From positions 1 through 44,513 of the forward strand of contig PLXO01000126.1 of NCBI GenBank assembly GCA_003151425.1: a DNA stretch of 44,513 nt, read 5' to 3'. The position numbers were made by a program, and so were the translations under genes. The DNA is from Acetobacteraceae bacterium (GTDB lineage: Bacteria; Pseudomonadota; Alphaproteobacteria; Acetobacterales; Acetobacteraceae). Below the pieces are notes generated by a model that had not been told where the DNA came from, did no database searches, and saw nothing but the letters and a program-made list of their open reading frames with translations. Below, in pieces: positions 28,666-38,828 of the stretch (position 1 is the stretch's first letter; every line of letters starts with the position of its first letter).

Positions 28666-29005
28666 GTAGATCCTCAATTGATCTATTTTCAAGGACACTC
28701 CTAGGCCGTCGAAACACGAGACTTGTGGAGTAGATACACAACACCGCGGGTACTAGATTGAAAATAACTTGGATACTCAACAGGGTCAACCGTTCTCCGT
28801 TCACGACCGCATTGGCATAGGCGATGTCCAAATACCCGCTGTAGACGAAGCTTAGTACCGCTATCACAGGCTCCGTCACCCACGGCAGTATCGGCTGCAC
28901 AAACAGTATAAACAACACCGATGCGAGTACTGACGCTCCCACAGCACGCCACAGCCATAGCCTCTCCCTCGTTCGATCGTTCGAACTCGGTGGATCGTCG
29001 CTCAT
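28666..29005 (-). pseudogene. 5' fragment of the split membrane-protein gene
   Basis: This stretch encodes residues 1-113 of the reconstructed protein plus the first base of codon 114. ATG 29005 is chosen over the ATG at 29035 because GGAGGAG stands five bases before it. It contains two hydrophobic stretches (AVGASVLASVLFILFVQPIL and IFNLVPAVLCIYSTSLVF) and the charged linker RRPRSVLENRSIEDL. The frame then enters the IS5 end and stops within a few codons (28658). A two-helix product could still be expressed and inserted in the membrane. The 231 bases before it, up to acetate kinase, hold no gene that I can support. Confidence 0.8.
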
Positions 29006-29236
29006 TCGTCTCCTCCATCTACCGACTCCTAGCACGATTTGCAGCTATACACCGGCTAAGCACGCTGCTCCACGTAGCGTAGCACGGGAGTCCGGGTATC
29101 CATCCCCTGAAGCTAGTGTGAGGCGGAGTCGGAGCATCCCCGGTCCGCGCAATAAAATTTCGCTTGCATTTCCCTGTCACCGGATGTTTGAATCGCGGAT
29201 CGGACCCATCTGCCGACAACCGGGTTGCCAATTCCT

Positions 29237-30415
29237 TTACCGGGCGTCGATCAGTGCCAGCGTGTGGCGCGCGATGACGAGCTCCTCGTCGGTCGGGATG
29301 ACATAGGCGGGCCGCGCCGACCCCGTCGTCAGGCACGGACCGCCCTGCTGGTTGGCCGCGTCGTCCAGCGTGAAGCCCAGCCATTCCAGACGTTGCAGCA
29401 CGCGCGCGCGGATTTCCGGGCTGCGCTCGCCGATGCCTGCGGTAAACACGAACGCGTCGATGCCGCCCATGCTAGCCGCCAACGCACCCGCCGTACGTGC
29501 TACGTGGTAGACGAAGTACTCCACTGCCAACTGCGCGAGGGGTGCCTCGCTCGCCAGCAGGGTGCGCATATCGTTGGACACGCCGGACAGACCCTTCAGT
29601 CCGCATTCCTCGTAGAGGAAGTGCTCCACCCGATCGCCGTTCCAGCCTTTCTGCTGCTGCAACCACAGGATCACGCCGGGGTCGAGCGAGCCGGATCGCG
29701 TGCCCATCGGCAGCCCGTCCAGCGCGGTGAAGCCCATCGAGGAATCAACGCTGTGCCCGTTCGCCAGCGCACACATCGAGGCACCGTTGCCGAGATGCGC
29801 CACCACGACGCGGCCGGCCGCAACCGCCGGATAGTGCGCGACCAGCGCGCCGGCGATGTACTCATAGGACAGGCCGTGAAATCCGTAACGCCGCACGCCC
29901 GCTTGATAGAACTCATCCGGAATGGCGAAGCGATCGGCGACGGCGGGATGCCCACGATGGAACGCGGTGTCGAAGCATGCGACCTGCGGCAGGGCGGGAA
30001 ACCGCGCGGCGAGCGCCTTCAGCACGGTGATCGCCGGCGGGTTGTGCAGCGGTGCGAGCGGCGACACCGCCTCGATCTGCGCCAGCGCGGCGGTATCGAC
30101 CAGCACGGGAGTCGTCAGCGTCGGGCCGCCATGCACGACCCGGTGGCCGAAGCCCTCCAGCCCTGGTGCGGTCAGCGGTCCGTCGGGCAGCGCGGCCAGC
30201 GCGGCCAGCGCCTCGGCATGGTCCCGCGCCGCCAGGGGCGTCTCGCGCGGCGCGGCGCCGTCGGTCGGGGCGATCAGCAGGCGTCCCTTCTCGCCGATGC
30301 GCTCCACCTCGCCGGACAGCGCGCGCCGCGGCGCTCCGTCGGGCATGACCCGATACAGCGCGAATTTCAGGCTCGACGACCCGGCGTTCAGCACACAAAG
30401 GCAACGTGATGTCAT
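29237..30415 (-). CDS. ackA: Acetate kinase
   Basis: A 392-residue ASKHA-fold kinase that interconverts acetate plus ATP with acetyl phosphate. NAGSSSLKFALY (10-21) is the first phosphate loop. GHRVVHGGP, ACFDTAFHRGHP, YGFHGLSYEYIAG and VVAHLGNGASMCAL are all family signatures, including the catalytic Asp and the Arg/His substrate residues. GVSNDMRTLL and FTAGIGERSPEIR complete the set. ATG 30415 has AAGAGGA directly upstream. No phosphotransacetylase or phosphoketolase gene adjoins, so the metabolic partner is elsewhere. It is divergent from the molybdenum hydroxylase gene. Confidence 0.95.
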   Translation of the reverse strand: MTSRCLCVLNAGSSSLKFALYRVMPDGAPRRALSGEVERIGEKGRLLIAPTDGAAPRETPLAARDHAEALAALAALPDGPLTAPGLEGFGHRVVHGGPTLTTPVLVDTAALAQIEAVSPLAPLHNPPAITVLKALAARFPALPQVACFDTAFHRGHPAVADRFAIPDEFYQAGVRRYGFHGLSYEYIAGALVAHYPAVAAGRVVVAHLGNGASMCALANGHSVDSSMGFTALDGLPMGTRSGSLDPGVILWLQQQKGWNGDRVEHFLYEECGLKGLSGVSNDMRTLLASEAPLAQLAVEYFVYHVARTAGALAASMGGIDAFVFTAGIGERSPEIRARVLQRLEWLGFTLDDAANQQGGPCLTTGSARPAYVIPTDEELVIARHTLALIDAR

Positions 30416-30484
30416 TCCTCTTGGCCTTTTCCTGTCCGAGTGGGCATGCTCCGATCAAGTCACACCCTTGCACCGGAGACAGCC

Positions 30485-32809
30485 ATGACCAAGTTCGGCG
30501 TTGCCCAGCCGGTCCGCCGCGTGGAGGACAGGCGGCTGTTGACCGGCAGCGGCCGCTACACCGACGACATCGTGCTGCCGGGCATGCTGCTCGGCGTGGT
30601 GGTGCGCAGCCCGCACGCCGCGGCGCGGATCGCGGCGATCAATACCACCGCCGCGCAGGCCTCGCCAGGCGTGCGGGCGGTCTATACCGGCGCGGACCTG
30701 CAGGCCGACAAGCTGGGCCCGCTGCCCTGCGTGGCACCGGTGGACAACCGCGACGGCACGCCGATGCAGGACCCGCCGCACCCGGTGCTGGCGCACGCGG
30801 CAGTGCGCCATGTCGGCGATCCGGTGGCGTTCGTCGTTGCCGATACGATCGAGGCGGCGCGCGACGCAGCCGAACTGGTCGCCGTCGACTACGAGTTGCT
30901 GCCCTCTATCACCGACCTGTCGGTGGCGACCGAGGCCGGCGCGCCGCTGGTCTGGCCCGACGTGACGAACAACATCACCTTCGACTGGGCGATCGGCGAC
31001 AAGGCCGCGACCGACGCGCAGTTCGCTGTGGCGACGCACGTCACGCGGCTGACGGCGGTGAACAACCGCATCGTCGTCTCGTCGATGGAGGCGCGCGCCT
31101 GCGTGGCCGATTTCGACGCCGCAACGGGCCGCTGGGCGCTGTATGCCAACACCCAGGGCGGCTGGCTGGTGAAGGACCTGATCGCCCTGGTGTTGAACAC
31201 GGACAAGGAACGGTTCCGCGTGGTGGCGCCGGACGTGGGCGGCGGCTTCGGCATGAAGCTGTTCCTGTATGCCGAGCACGTGCTGACCTGCTACGCCGCG
31301 CAGAAGCTGGGGCGGCCGGTGAAGTGGGCGTCTGGACGCTCCGAAGCGTTCCTGTGCGACACGCAGGGGCGCGATAACATCACCCTTGGCGAGCTGGCGA
31401 TCGACCAGGACGGCAACCTGCTGGCGTTGCGGACCCTCAACCTTGCCAACATGGGCGCCTATCTCAACACCTTTGCGCCCGCCATCCCGACCGGTGCCGG
31501 CACCGGCGTGCTGGCCAGCGTCTATGGCTTCAAGGCGGTCTACGCCAACGTGCTGGGCGTGTTCACCAACACCGTGCCGGTGGACGCCTATCGTGGCGCC
31601 GGACGGCCGGAAAGCAACTACCTGGTGGAGCGATTGATCGACGCTGCGGCGCGCGAACTGGGGGTCGACGGCGTTGAGTTCCGCAAGCGCAACATGGTGC
31701 CGTCGTCGGCGATGCCGCACAGCACGCCGGTGGGCAAGACCTACGATAGCGGCGATTTCCACCGCGTGCTGGGCGCGGGGGTGGAGAAGATTGATTACGC
31801 CGGCTTCGCCGCGCGCCGCGCCGAGGCGGTGCATCGCGGCAGGCGGCGCGGCTTCGGGCTGGCGTACTACCTGGAAGCCACCGGCGGCGATCCGACCGAG
31901 CGGGCGGAAATCCGTTTCGCGCAAGACGGGTTCGTCGACGTCTACGTGGGGACGCAGTCCACCGGCCAGGGGCACGAGACGGCCTATGTGCAGCTCACCG
32001 CGGCGCGGCTTGGGGTGGACGGAGAGAAGATTCGCATCCGCCAGGGCGACACCGACACGATCCCCGTGGGCTGGGGCACGGGCGGCGCGCGCAGTCTGTA
32101 TTCCGAGGGCCAGGCGATCCTTCTGACCGCGGACTCGGTGATCGCGAAGGGCAAGCAGGCGGCCGCCGAGGTGCTGGAAGCCGCTGTCGCCGACATCGCC
32201 TTTGCCGACGGGCGCTTCGCCATCGTCGGCACCGACCGCGGCGTGGACATCCTGGCGCTGGCAGCGACGCAGCGGCAGAAGGCCGCAGGTGGGCACGGGG
32301 CCGTCACGTTGGACGCGGCAGAGATCGCGCCGATCGACAATCACACATTTCCCAATGGCTGCCACATGGCGGAGGTGGAGATTGATCCCGACACCGGCGT
32401 CGTGGCAGTGGTGCGCTACTGCGTCTGCGACGATTTCGGCAAGACGGTGAATCCGCTGATCGTGCGCGGGCAGGTGCAGGGTGGCGTGGCGCAGGGGTTC
32501 GGCCAGGCGGTACTGGAACGAACCGCCTACGATCCAGAGTCGGGGCAGTTGCTGTCGGGCAGTTTCATGGACTATGCGCTGCCGCGCGCCGACGACCTGC
32601 CGGATATCGAGGTGGAGCTGATCGAGGTTCCCTGCGTGTCCAATCCGCTGGGGGTGAAGGGCGCGGGCGAGGCCGGCGCGGTCGGCAGCCCGCCGGCGAT
32701 CATCAACGCAATCATCGACGCGCTGTCGGGCGACGGCGTGACGCATATCGACATGCCGGCGACGCCGGAGGTGGTGTGGAAGGCGTTGGCGCTGGCGAAG
32801 GCTGCCTGA
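30485..32809 (+). CDS. Xanthine dehydrogenase/form II CoxL-like molybdopterin subunit
   Basis: A 774-residue large subunit of the xanthine dehydrogenase/CO dehydrogenase superfamily, which binds the molybdenum cofactor. VRRVEDRRLLTGSGRYTDDI opens the hammerhead domain, and GGGFGMKLFLYAEH is the cofactor loop. DAYRGAGRPE near 367-376 is the form II active-site loop; form I CO dehydrogenase instead has a Cys-containing AYRCSFR loop, so CO is not the likely substrate. GVKGAGEAGAVGSPPAI near the end holds the conserved catalytic Glu. No iron-sulfur or FAD subunit gene flanks it, so it either pairs with distant subunits or uses another electron acceptor. Confidence 0.9.
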   Translation: MTKFGVAQPVRRVEDRRLLTGSGRYTDDIVLPGMLLGVVVRSPHAAARIAAINTTAAQASPGVRAVYTGADLQADKLGPLPCVAPVDNRDGTPMQDPPHPVLAHAAVRHVGDPVAFVVADTIEAARDAAELVAVDYELLPSITDLSVATEAGAPLVWPDVTNNITFDWAIGDKAATDAQFAVATHVTRLTAVNNRIVVSSMEARACVADFDAATGRWALYANTQGGWLVKDLIALVLNTDKERFRVVAPDVGGGFGMKLFLYAEHVLTCYAAQKLGRPVKWASGRSEAFLCDTQGRDNITLGELAIDQDGNLLALRTLNLANMGAYLNTFAPAIPTGAGTGVLASVYGFKAVYANVLGVFTNTVPVDAYRGAGRPESNYLVERLIDAAARELGVDGVEFRKRNMVPSSAMPHSTPVGKTYDSGDFHRVLGAGVEKIDYAGFAARRAEAVHRGRRRGFGLAYYLEATGGDPTERAEIRFAQDGFVDVYVGTQSTGQGHETAYVQLTAARLGVDGEKIRIRQGDTDTIPVGWGTGGARSLYSEGQAILLTADSVIAKGKQAAAEVLEAAVADIAFADGRFAIVGTDRGVDILALAATQRQKAAGGHGAVTLDAAEIAPIDNHTFPNGCHMAEVEIDPDTGVVAVVRYCVCDDFGKTVNPLIVRGQVQGGVAQGFGQAVLERTAYDPESGQLLSGSFMDYALPRADDLPDIEVELIEVPCVSNPLGVKGAGEAGAVGSPPAIINAIIDALSGDGVTHIDMPATPEVVWKALALAKAA

Positions 32810-32812
32810 CCC

Positions 32813-32842
32813 GTCATGGCCGGATCAAGCCCCGGGCATGAC
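32813..32842. repeat. REP-like palindrome between convergent genes
   Basis: GTCATGGCCGG is followed by a six-base spacer and by CCCCGGGCATGAC, forming a near-perfect stem. Palindromes with GTCATG/CATGAC ends are common between genes in Alphaproteobacteria. It lies in the 54-base gap where two convergent genes meet and may also act as a bidirectional terminator. A degenerate half-copy (GTCATGGCCGTCCCCGG) is at about 10240. Confidence 0.65.
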
Positions 32843-32863
32843 ATCGGTGGAACGAACCGACCG

Positions 32864-34651
32864 CTATCCCACCTTCGCCTTCGGCGGCAGATCAAGCCGC
32901 AGCGACAGCTCCTTCAGTCGGGCAGCCGGCACCTCGGCTGGGGCGCCCATCATCAGATCCTCGCCCTGCTGGTTCAGCGGGAACAGGATCACCTCACGGA
33001 TGTTCGGCTCATCGGCCAGCAGCATGACGATGCGGTCGATCCCCGGCGCCGACCCGCCATGCGGCGGCGCGCCGTAGCGAAACGCGTTCAGCATGCCGCC
33101 GAAACGAGCTTCGACATCGGCGGCCGTGTAGCCGGCGATCTCGAAGGCGCGGATCATGATGTCCGGGCGATGGTTGCGGATCGCACCCGATGACAGCTCG
33201 ATGCCGTTGCAGACGATGTCGTATTGGAACGCCTTGATGGTCAGCGGATCCTGCGAGTTCAGCGCCTCTAGCCCGCCCTGCGGCATGCTGAACGGGTTGT
33301 GGCTGAAGTCGATCTGCTTCGTATCCTCGTTCAGCTCGTACATCGGGAAATCGGTGATCCAGCAGAAGCGGAAGGCGCCCTTCTCGATCAGGTCCAGTTC
33401 TTCGCTCAGCCGCGTGCGCACCAAGCCTGCGAATTTGGCGGCCACGTCCTTTTTGCCCGCGGCAAAAAACACCGCGTCACCTGGCTGCAGGGCGCAGGCT
33501 ACGCGAATCGCCTCCGCTCGGTCGGGTTCTAGATTGCGCGCAATCGGACCGCGTGCGGCCGCCGTCTCATAGATGATGTGGCCGAGCCCGCCCGTGCCCG
33601 CCTCCTTCGCCCACTCGTTCAGCTTGTCGAAGAATCTGCGCGGGCGCGAGGCCGTGCCGGGGGCAGGAACCGCACGGATCACGCCGCCCGACTCGGCTAT
33701 CCGCGCGAACAGCCCGAAGCCCGACCCGGCGAACTGCGCGGTCACGTCGCGGATCACCAACGGATTGCGCAGGTCCGGCTTGTCGCTGCCGTAGTCCAGC
33801 ATCGCCTGCTCGTACGGAATGCGGCGGAACGGCGGGGCGGTCACCGCGCGGCCCTCGGCGAACTCCTGGAACACGCCAGAGATCACCGGCTCGATCGTGT
33901 TGAACACGTCCTCCTGCGTGACGTAGCTCATCTCGAAATCGAGCTGATAGAACTCGCCGGGCGAACGATCCGCACGCGACGCCTCATCGCGGAAGCACGG
34001 CGCGATCTGGAAATAACGATCAAACCCGGCGACCATGAGAAGCTGCTTGAACTGCTGCGGCGCCTGCGGCAGCGCGTAGAACTTGCCCGGATGCAGCCGC
34101 GCCGGCACCAGGAAGTCGCGCGCGCCCTCGGGACTGGAGGCGGTCAGGATCGGGGTTTGGAACTCGGTGAAGCCGGCCTCGATCATCCGCCGTCGGCTCG
34201 AGGCGATCACCCCGGCGCGCAGCATCATGTTGCGATGCGTCTTGTCGCGCCGCAGGTCGATGAAGCGGTATTTCAACCGCAGCTCGTCGGGGAACTTCTC
34301 CTCGCCGGCGACCTGGATGGGCAGCACTTCCGCGGCCGACTGTATGACGAGGTCGGTTGCCCTCAGCTCGATCTCCCCGGTCGGCAACTTGGGGTTCACC
34401 GTGCCGGGCTCGCGCGGCACCACCTGACCGGTGACGGTGATCACGCTTTCCACTCGCACCGCGTCAGCGACGGCGAAGGCGGGACTACCGGCGGCGAACA
34501 CGCACTGGGTTATGCCGTAGTGGTCGCGCAGGTCGATGAACAACAGCCCGCCATGGTCGCGCTTGGCATGCACCCAGCCCGACAGTCGCGCCGCCGTGCC
34601 GGCGTTGGCGGCGCGCAAGGCGCCGCTGGTGTGTGTGCGATAGAGGTGCAT
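32864..34651 (-). CDS. aspS: Aspartate-tRNA ligase
   Basis: A 595-residue class II synthetase of the bacterial AspRS type. The N-terminal anticodon-binding barrel ([20 protein letters not shown]) is followed by the catalytic core with motif 2 ([20 protein letters not shown]). The inserted GAD domain and motif 3 ([18 protein letters not shown]) complete it. The His in AKRDHGG is what non-discriminating AspRSs have at this position, where strictly discriminating enzymes have Leu. This suggests the enzyme also charges tRNA-Asn for later amidation. ATG 34651 ([10 protein letters not shown]) is the family start; a GGGAAGA site precedes it. Confidence 0.95.
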   Translation of the reverse strand: MHLYRTHTSGALRAANAGTAARLSGWVHAKRDHGGLLFIDLRDHYGITQCVFAAGSPAFAVADAVRVESVITVTGQVVPREPGTVNPKLPTGEIELRATDLVIQSAAEVLPIQVAGEEKFPDELRLKYRFIDLRRDKTHRNMMLRAGVIASSRRRMIEAGFTEFQTPILTASSPEGARDFLVPARLHPGKFYALPQAPQQFKQLLMVAGFDRYFQIAPCFRDEASRADRSPGEFYQLDFEMSYVTQEDVFNTIEPVISGVFQEFAEGRAVTAPPFRRIPYEQAMLDYGSDKPDLRNPLVIRDVTAQFAGSGFGLFARIAESGGVIRAVPAPGTASRPRRFFDKLNEWAKEAGTGGLGHIIYETAAARGPIARNLEPDRAEAIRVACALQPGDAVFFAAGKKDVAAKFAGLVRTRLSEELDLIEKGAFRFCWITDFPMYELNEDTKQIDFSHNPFSMPQGGLEALNSQDPLTIKAFQYDIVCNGIELSSGAIRNHRPDIMIRAFEIAGYTAADVEARFGGMLNAFRYGAPPHGGSAPGIDRIVMLLADEPNIREVILFPLNQQGEDLMMGAPAEVPAARLKELSLRLDLPPKAKVG

Positions 34652-34916
34652 CGGCGTCTTCCCAGGCATTCGAGGGGCGGCACACAAACCCGGCCGCTTC
34701 CGCCAAGTCAAGCCGAAGCAAGCCCGATTCCCGGTCTGTTCGCGGCTGGGCAGACGTCGGCGGTATTTCGACAACCGACGGACGCGGCAACCGGCCGGTC
34801 GCCGGTCTGGTGTTCGGTCGCCTCGCCGGGGCCGGCGCTGCGTTTTGTCGCCGGCGTTTAACCGGTTCTTAGGCCGGGGGGCGTCTGATGCGCTTCCGCC
34901 CAGACCAGGAGTGCTC

Positions 34917-35495
34917 GTGGACGACCCCGACACATGCCTTGCCACGCTGGTCTGCGACAGACTGCGCGGTGAGATCGCGCCCATGTTCGACGAGCTACGC
35001 CGCTTCGTCGACCGCCGCATCGCCGAGCTGAGCGTCGAGGTGCATGGCACCGCGCAACTGCTCGACTTCAGCGAGACCAACCTGTCCGGCCAGCTCAGCC
35101 AAATCCATGCGCAGATCGCCAGCGTGGTCTCACCGCCCGCCCAGGCCAGCCGCAGCAGCGGATTGGAGCTGGAGGCGGTGGTGCAGGCCACCGAGACCGC
35201 CGCCAACCAGATCATGGAGGCGGCCGAGGGGATCGGCGACTGGGTCCGCGGCGACCGCCGTGATGCCGCCTCGCTGGCCCTGGTCGCCGAGAAGGTCAAC
35301 GCCATCTTCGAGGCCTGTACCTTCCAGGACATCACCGGTCAGCGGATCCGCCGCGCCATAGAGCACCTGCAGCACGTCGAGACGATGCTGTCGGACATGA
35401 TGCCCGCCGCGCCGACTGAGCCCGACCGGGGGATGGTGCCCGAGGCGGTTACTGAGGAGCTGGCGCAGGGCGAGGTCGACTGCCTGTTCGGCTAG
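34917..35495 (+). CDS. CheZ-like protein phosphatase
   Basis: A 192-residue helical cytosolic protein. [14 protein letters not shown] (131-144) is the CheZ active-site block. Asp138 and Gln142 keep the D-x3-Q spacing of the catalytic pair that dephosphorylates CheY-P. A long Ala/Glu-rich helix ([17 protein letters not shown]) precedes it. The last residues GEVDCLFG look like the C-terminal CheY-binding tail. GTG 34917 is chosen because AGGAG ends five bases before it; another GTG at 34911 lies inside that site. It is divergent from aspS with no chemotaxis genes nearby, so it may serve a stand-alone response regulator. The 265 bases between the two starts hold no other gene seen. Confidence 0.8.
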   Translation: MDDPDTCLATLVCDRLRGEIAPMFDELRRFVDRRIAELSVEVHGTAQLLDFSETNLSGQLSQIHAQIASVVSPPAQASRSSGLELEAVVQATETAANQIMEAAEGIGDWVRGDRRDAASLALVAEKVNAIFEACTFQDITGQRIRRAIEHLQHVETMLSDMMPAAPTEPDRGMVPEAVTEELAQGEVDCLFG

Positions 35496-36148
35496 CCGCG
35501 GGGCGGCTGGTGCCGCCTTGATCGGGCCGCCGGGCAAGCAAATCACGCTTCAGCCGGATGCGACGTGACGATTGGTGACTGGGTACTTCGGAGCAAGCAC
35601 GCCGGTTGGGCGTCCATGCAGAGGTTGCCGTCAGCCTACGACCCGGTGGTGAGGTGAGGATGGGTGTGGCGTGCGGCGCCTTAGCTGATTGGGTTCGCCG
35701 GATCTGGGCCTGGCCGTGACGGCGCAGCGGCGGTCCGCGTCGCGGAAGGAACAGCCATGCAGTGTGAGGATCGGCCATCTGGAACCGCCGGGGCGACCGT
35801 ACTGGGCGCGCGTCGCCGACCCGCATCGGGGCGTAGGCGCCCTGCTGTCTCTATGGGCTCGGTGCGCTCTGCGGTCGAGCTTGCGGTCCGCGGGATACAG
35901 CCCGGGGCGCGGGGGATCCGGCCGTCGGGCGCGCCGCCTGTGGCATGACCAAACCTCCTGGAGGTGATGGGTGGGCGCGTCGGTGGTGCTGTGGCGTCCC
36001 CTGGCGCCGCCCCCTCCGCCCAGCCCTTGGTCCCCTTCGCGGCCCAAGCCCACAAGGGGACGGGAAAGGATGCCGCCCTGCGCCGATACCCCCTCGCATT
36101 ACCGGCCCGGGTCCACTATGTGTGCGGCGCACAAATCCCGCGAAACCC
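35496..36148. other. 653-base gap without a confident gene
   Basis: Between the CheZ-like gene and typA, frames on both strands are open but show neither a known motif nor a ribosome site. An ATG at 35659 (MGVACGALADWVRRIWAWP, then stop) has a purine-rich lead and is the only short frame of any appeal. The stretch probably holds the typA promoter and leader. Confidence 0.5.
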
Positions 36149-37990
<1,842 letters not shown>

Positions 37991-37998
37991 GCGGCCGC

Positions 37999-38828
37999 CC
38001 GGGCGACGAAGCCCAGCACGATGGCGGGTGTGATCCGATCCATGTTGGCGCTCCCGCGGCAGTGCGTTGCCGGCGTTACTGCCGCCCAAATGGAGGCAGG
38101 CTAGCCGGCCGACATACCGGTAGGTGGGCGCGGTGGCGCGGCGCCCCTCCTCCAGCCATGGCGTGATGATCAAACTGCGGCTGGAGCGGTGTTGGTGACA
38201 TCGGGGTTGTTATTTTTCTTGACTTTTGTATGTCACCTAGGATAACTTGCCTCGGCCAACGGGTGAAGTGTGCCTTGTGGCATGCCGATTGAAACCGACC
38301 GGATCTCCCACGCAGCGGCGGCAGTGTTTTCGCCAGCCGGCAGGCGCTGAGGCTCGCCCAACAGTCACAGCGGGCCACCGAAGAGGGCCCGAGCCATTCG
38401 GGGGTCCCTGAAAGCCAGGAAGAAACGCGGGCGGACGGACAGCAACCTGCTGCACATGCCCTACTGCCCGAAGCCCAAGCGGCTGTGCTGGCGCACGCAT
38501 GCTCGGCCGCCGGGAGTGATTCGGGAGTGCTACACCACGCAGATCGGTTACCTGGCGAGGCGGTCGCAGCGACATTGGCCGAGGCGATAACGATCCGCCC
38601 CGACGCCGGGGCGGGCGCGGAGCGTGGACCGATGGCAGCGTTGGTGCGGCGGACGCGGGCGCCGGCAATGGCACACCGGACATGACACGGAGGCGACTGT
38701 AGAAGACCCCTTGATGCGCCGCGCCGCTCGCCGGGCGGCCCCGATATCACATCAAAAGCCCGCTATATTGACGACCAGGCAGACACAAGAATGTTGCAAT
38801 AAAAGAATTAACGCGGTGGAGCATTATC
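37999..38828. other. 830-base gap without a confident gene
   Basis: This separates typA from the fibre-like gene. It changes from GC-rich to patchy, with AT-rich blocks at 38208-38230 and 38760-38815. Frames are open on the plus strand at 38350-38685, but they lack a start with a ribosome site and match nothing that I recognise. A 22-codon frame begins at 38282. The change in composition could mark the left edge of acquired DNA. No attachment-site duplication or tRNA was seen. Confidence 0.5.
38219..38246 (+). promoter_or_regulatory. Possible sigma70-type promoter
   Basis: TTGACT (38219-38224) and GATAAC (38241-38246) are spaced by 16 bases in an AT-rich island of an otherwise GC-rich region. 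Direction is toward the fibre-like gene, about 580 bases downstream. It is a consensus match by eye only. Confidence 0.35.

Larger units (their letters stand above)
25688..29005 (-). pseudogene. Membrane-protein gene split by two insertion sequences
   Basis: Two fragments (28666-29005 and 27331-27597) and a tail (25688-25704) form one gene. Deleting the IS5-family element with one GTA copy, and the IS66 element with one AGGTTTGG copy, leaves 624 bases, exactly 208 codons. The restored protein has 207 residues: a basic N-terminus, hydrophobic helices near 19-45, 79-99 and 122-142, then a charged helical tail ending KPYI. The start ATG 29005 has GGAGGAG five bases upstream. The junction at codon 114 reads EDLR, then RSIRGYKR, without a stop. 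No family is recognised; it is probably a small inner-membrane protein. In its present form it cannot be made whole. Confidence 0.85.

Noticed and set aside
29019..29384. 121-codon minus-strand frame overlapping the end of ackA
   Set aside because: It lies in a wrong frame of ackA for half its length and has no family features.
30455..32746. Long minus-strand open frame opposite the CoxL-like gene
   Set aside because: Antisense shadow with Arg/His/Val-rich composition and no recognisable domain.
34652..35335. N-terminal extension of aspS
   Set aside because: The frame stays open upstream but is antisense to the CheZ-like gene, and the AspRS family starts at [10 protein letters not shown].
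38350..38685. Plus-strand open frame of about 110 codons upstream of the fibre-like gene
   Set aside because: No start codon with a ribosome site before residue 45 and no recognised motif; possibly a remnant, not supportable as a gene.
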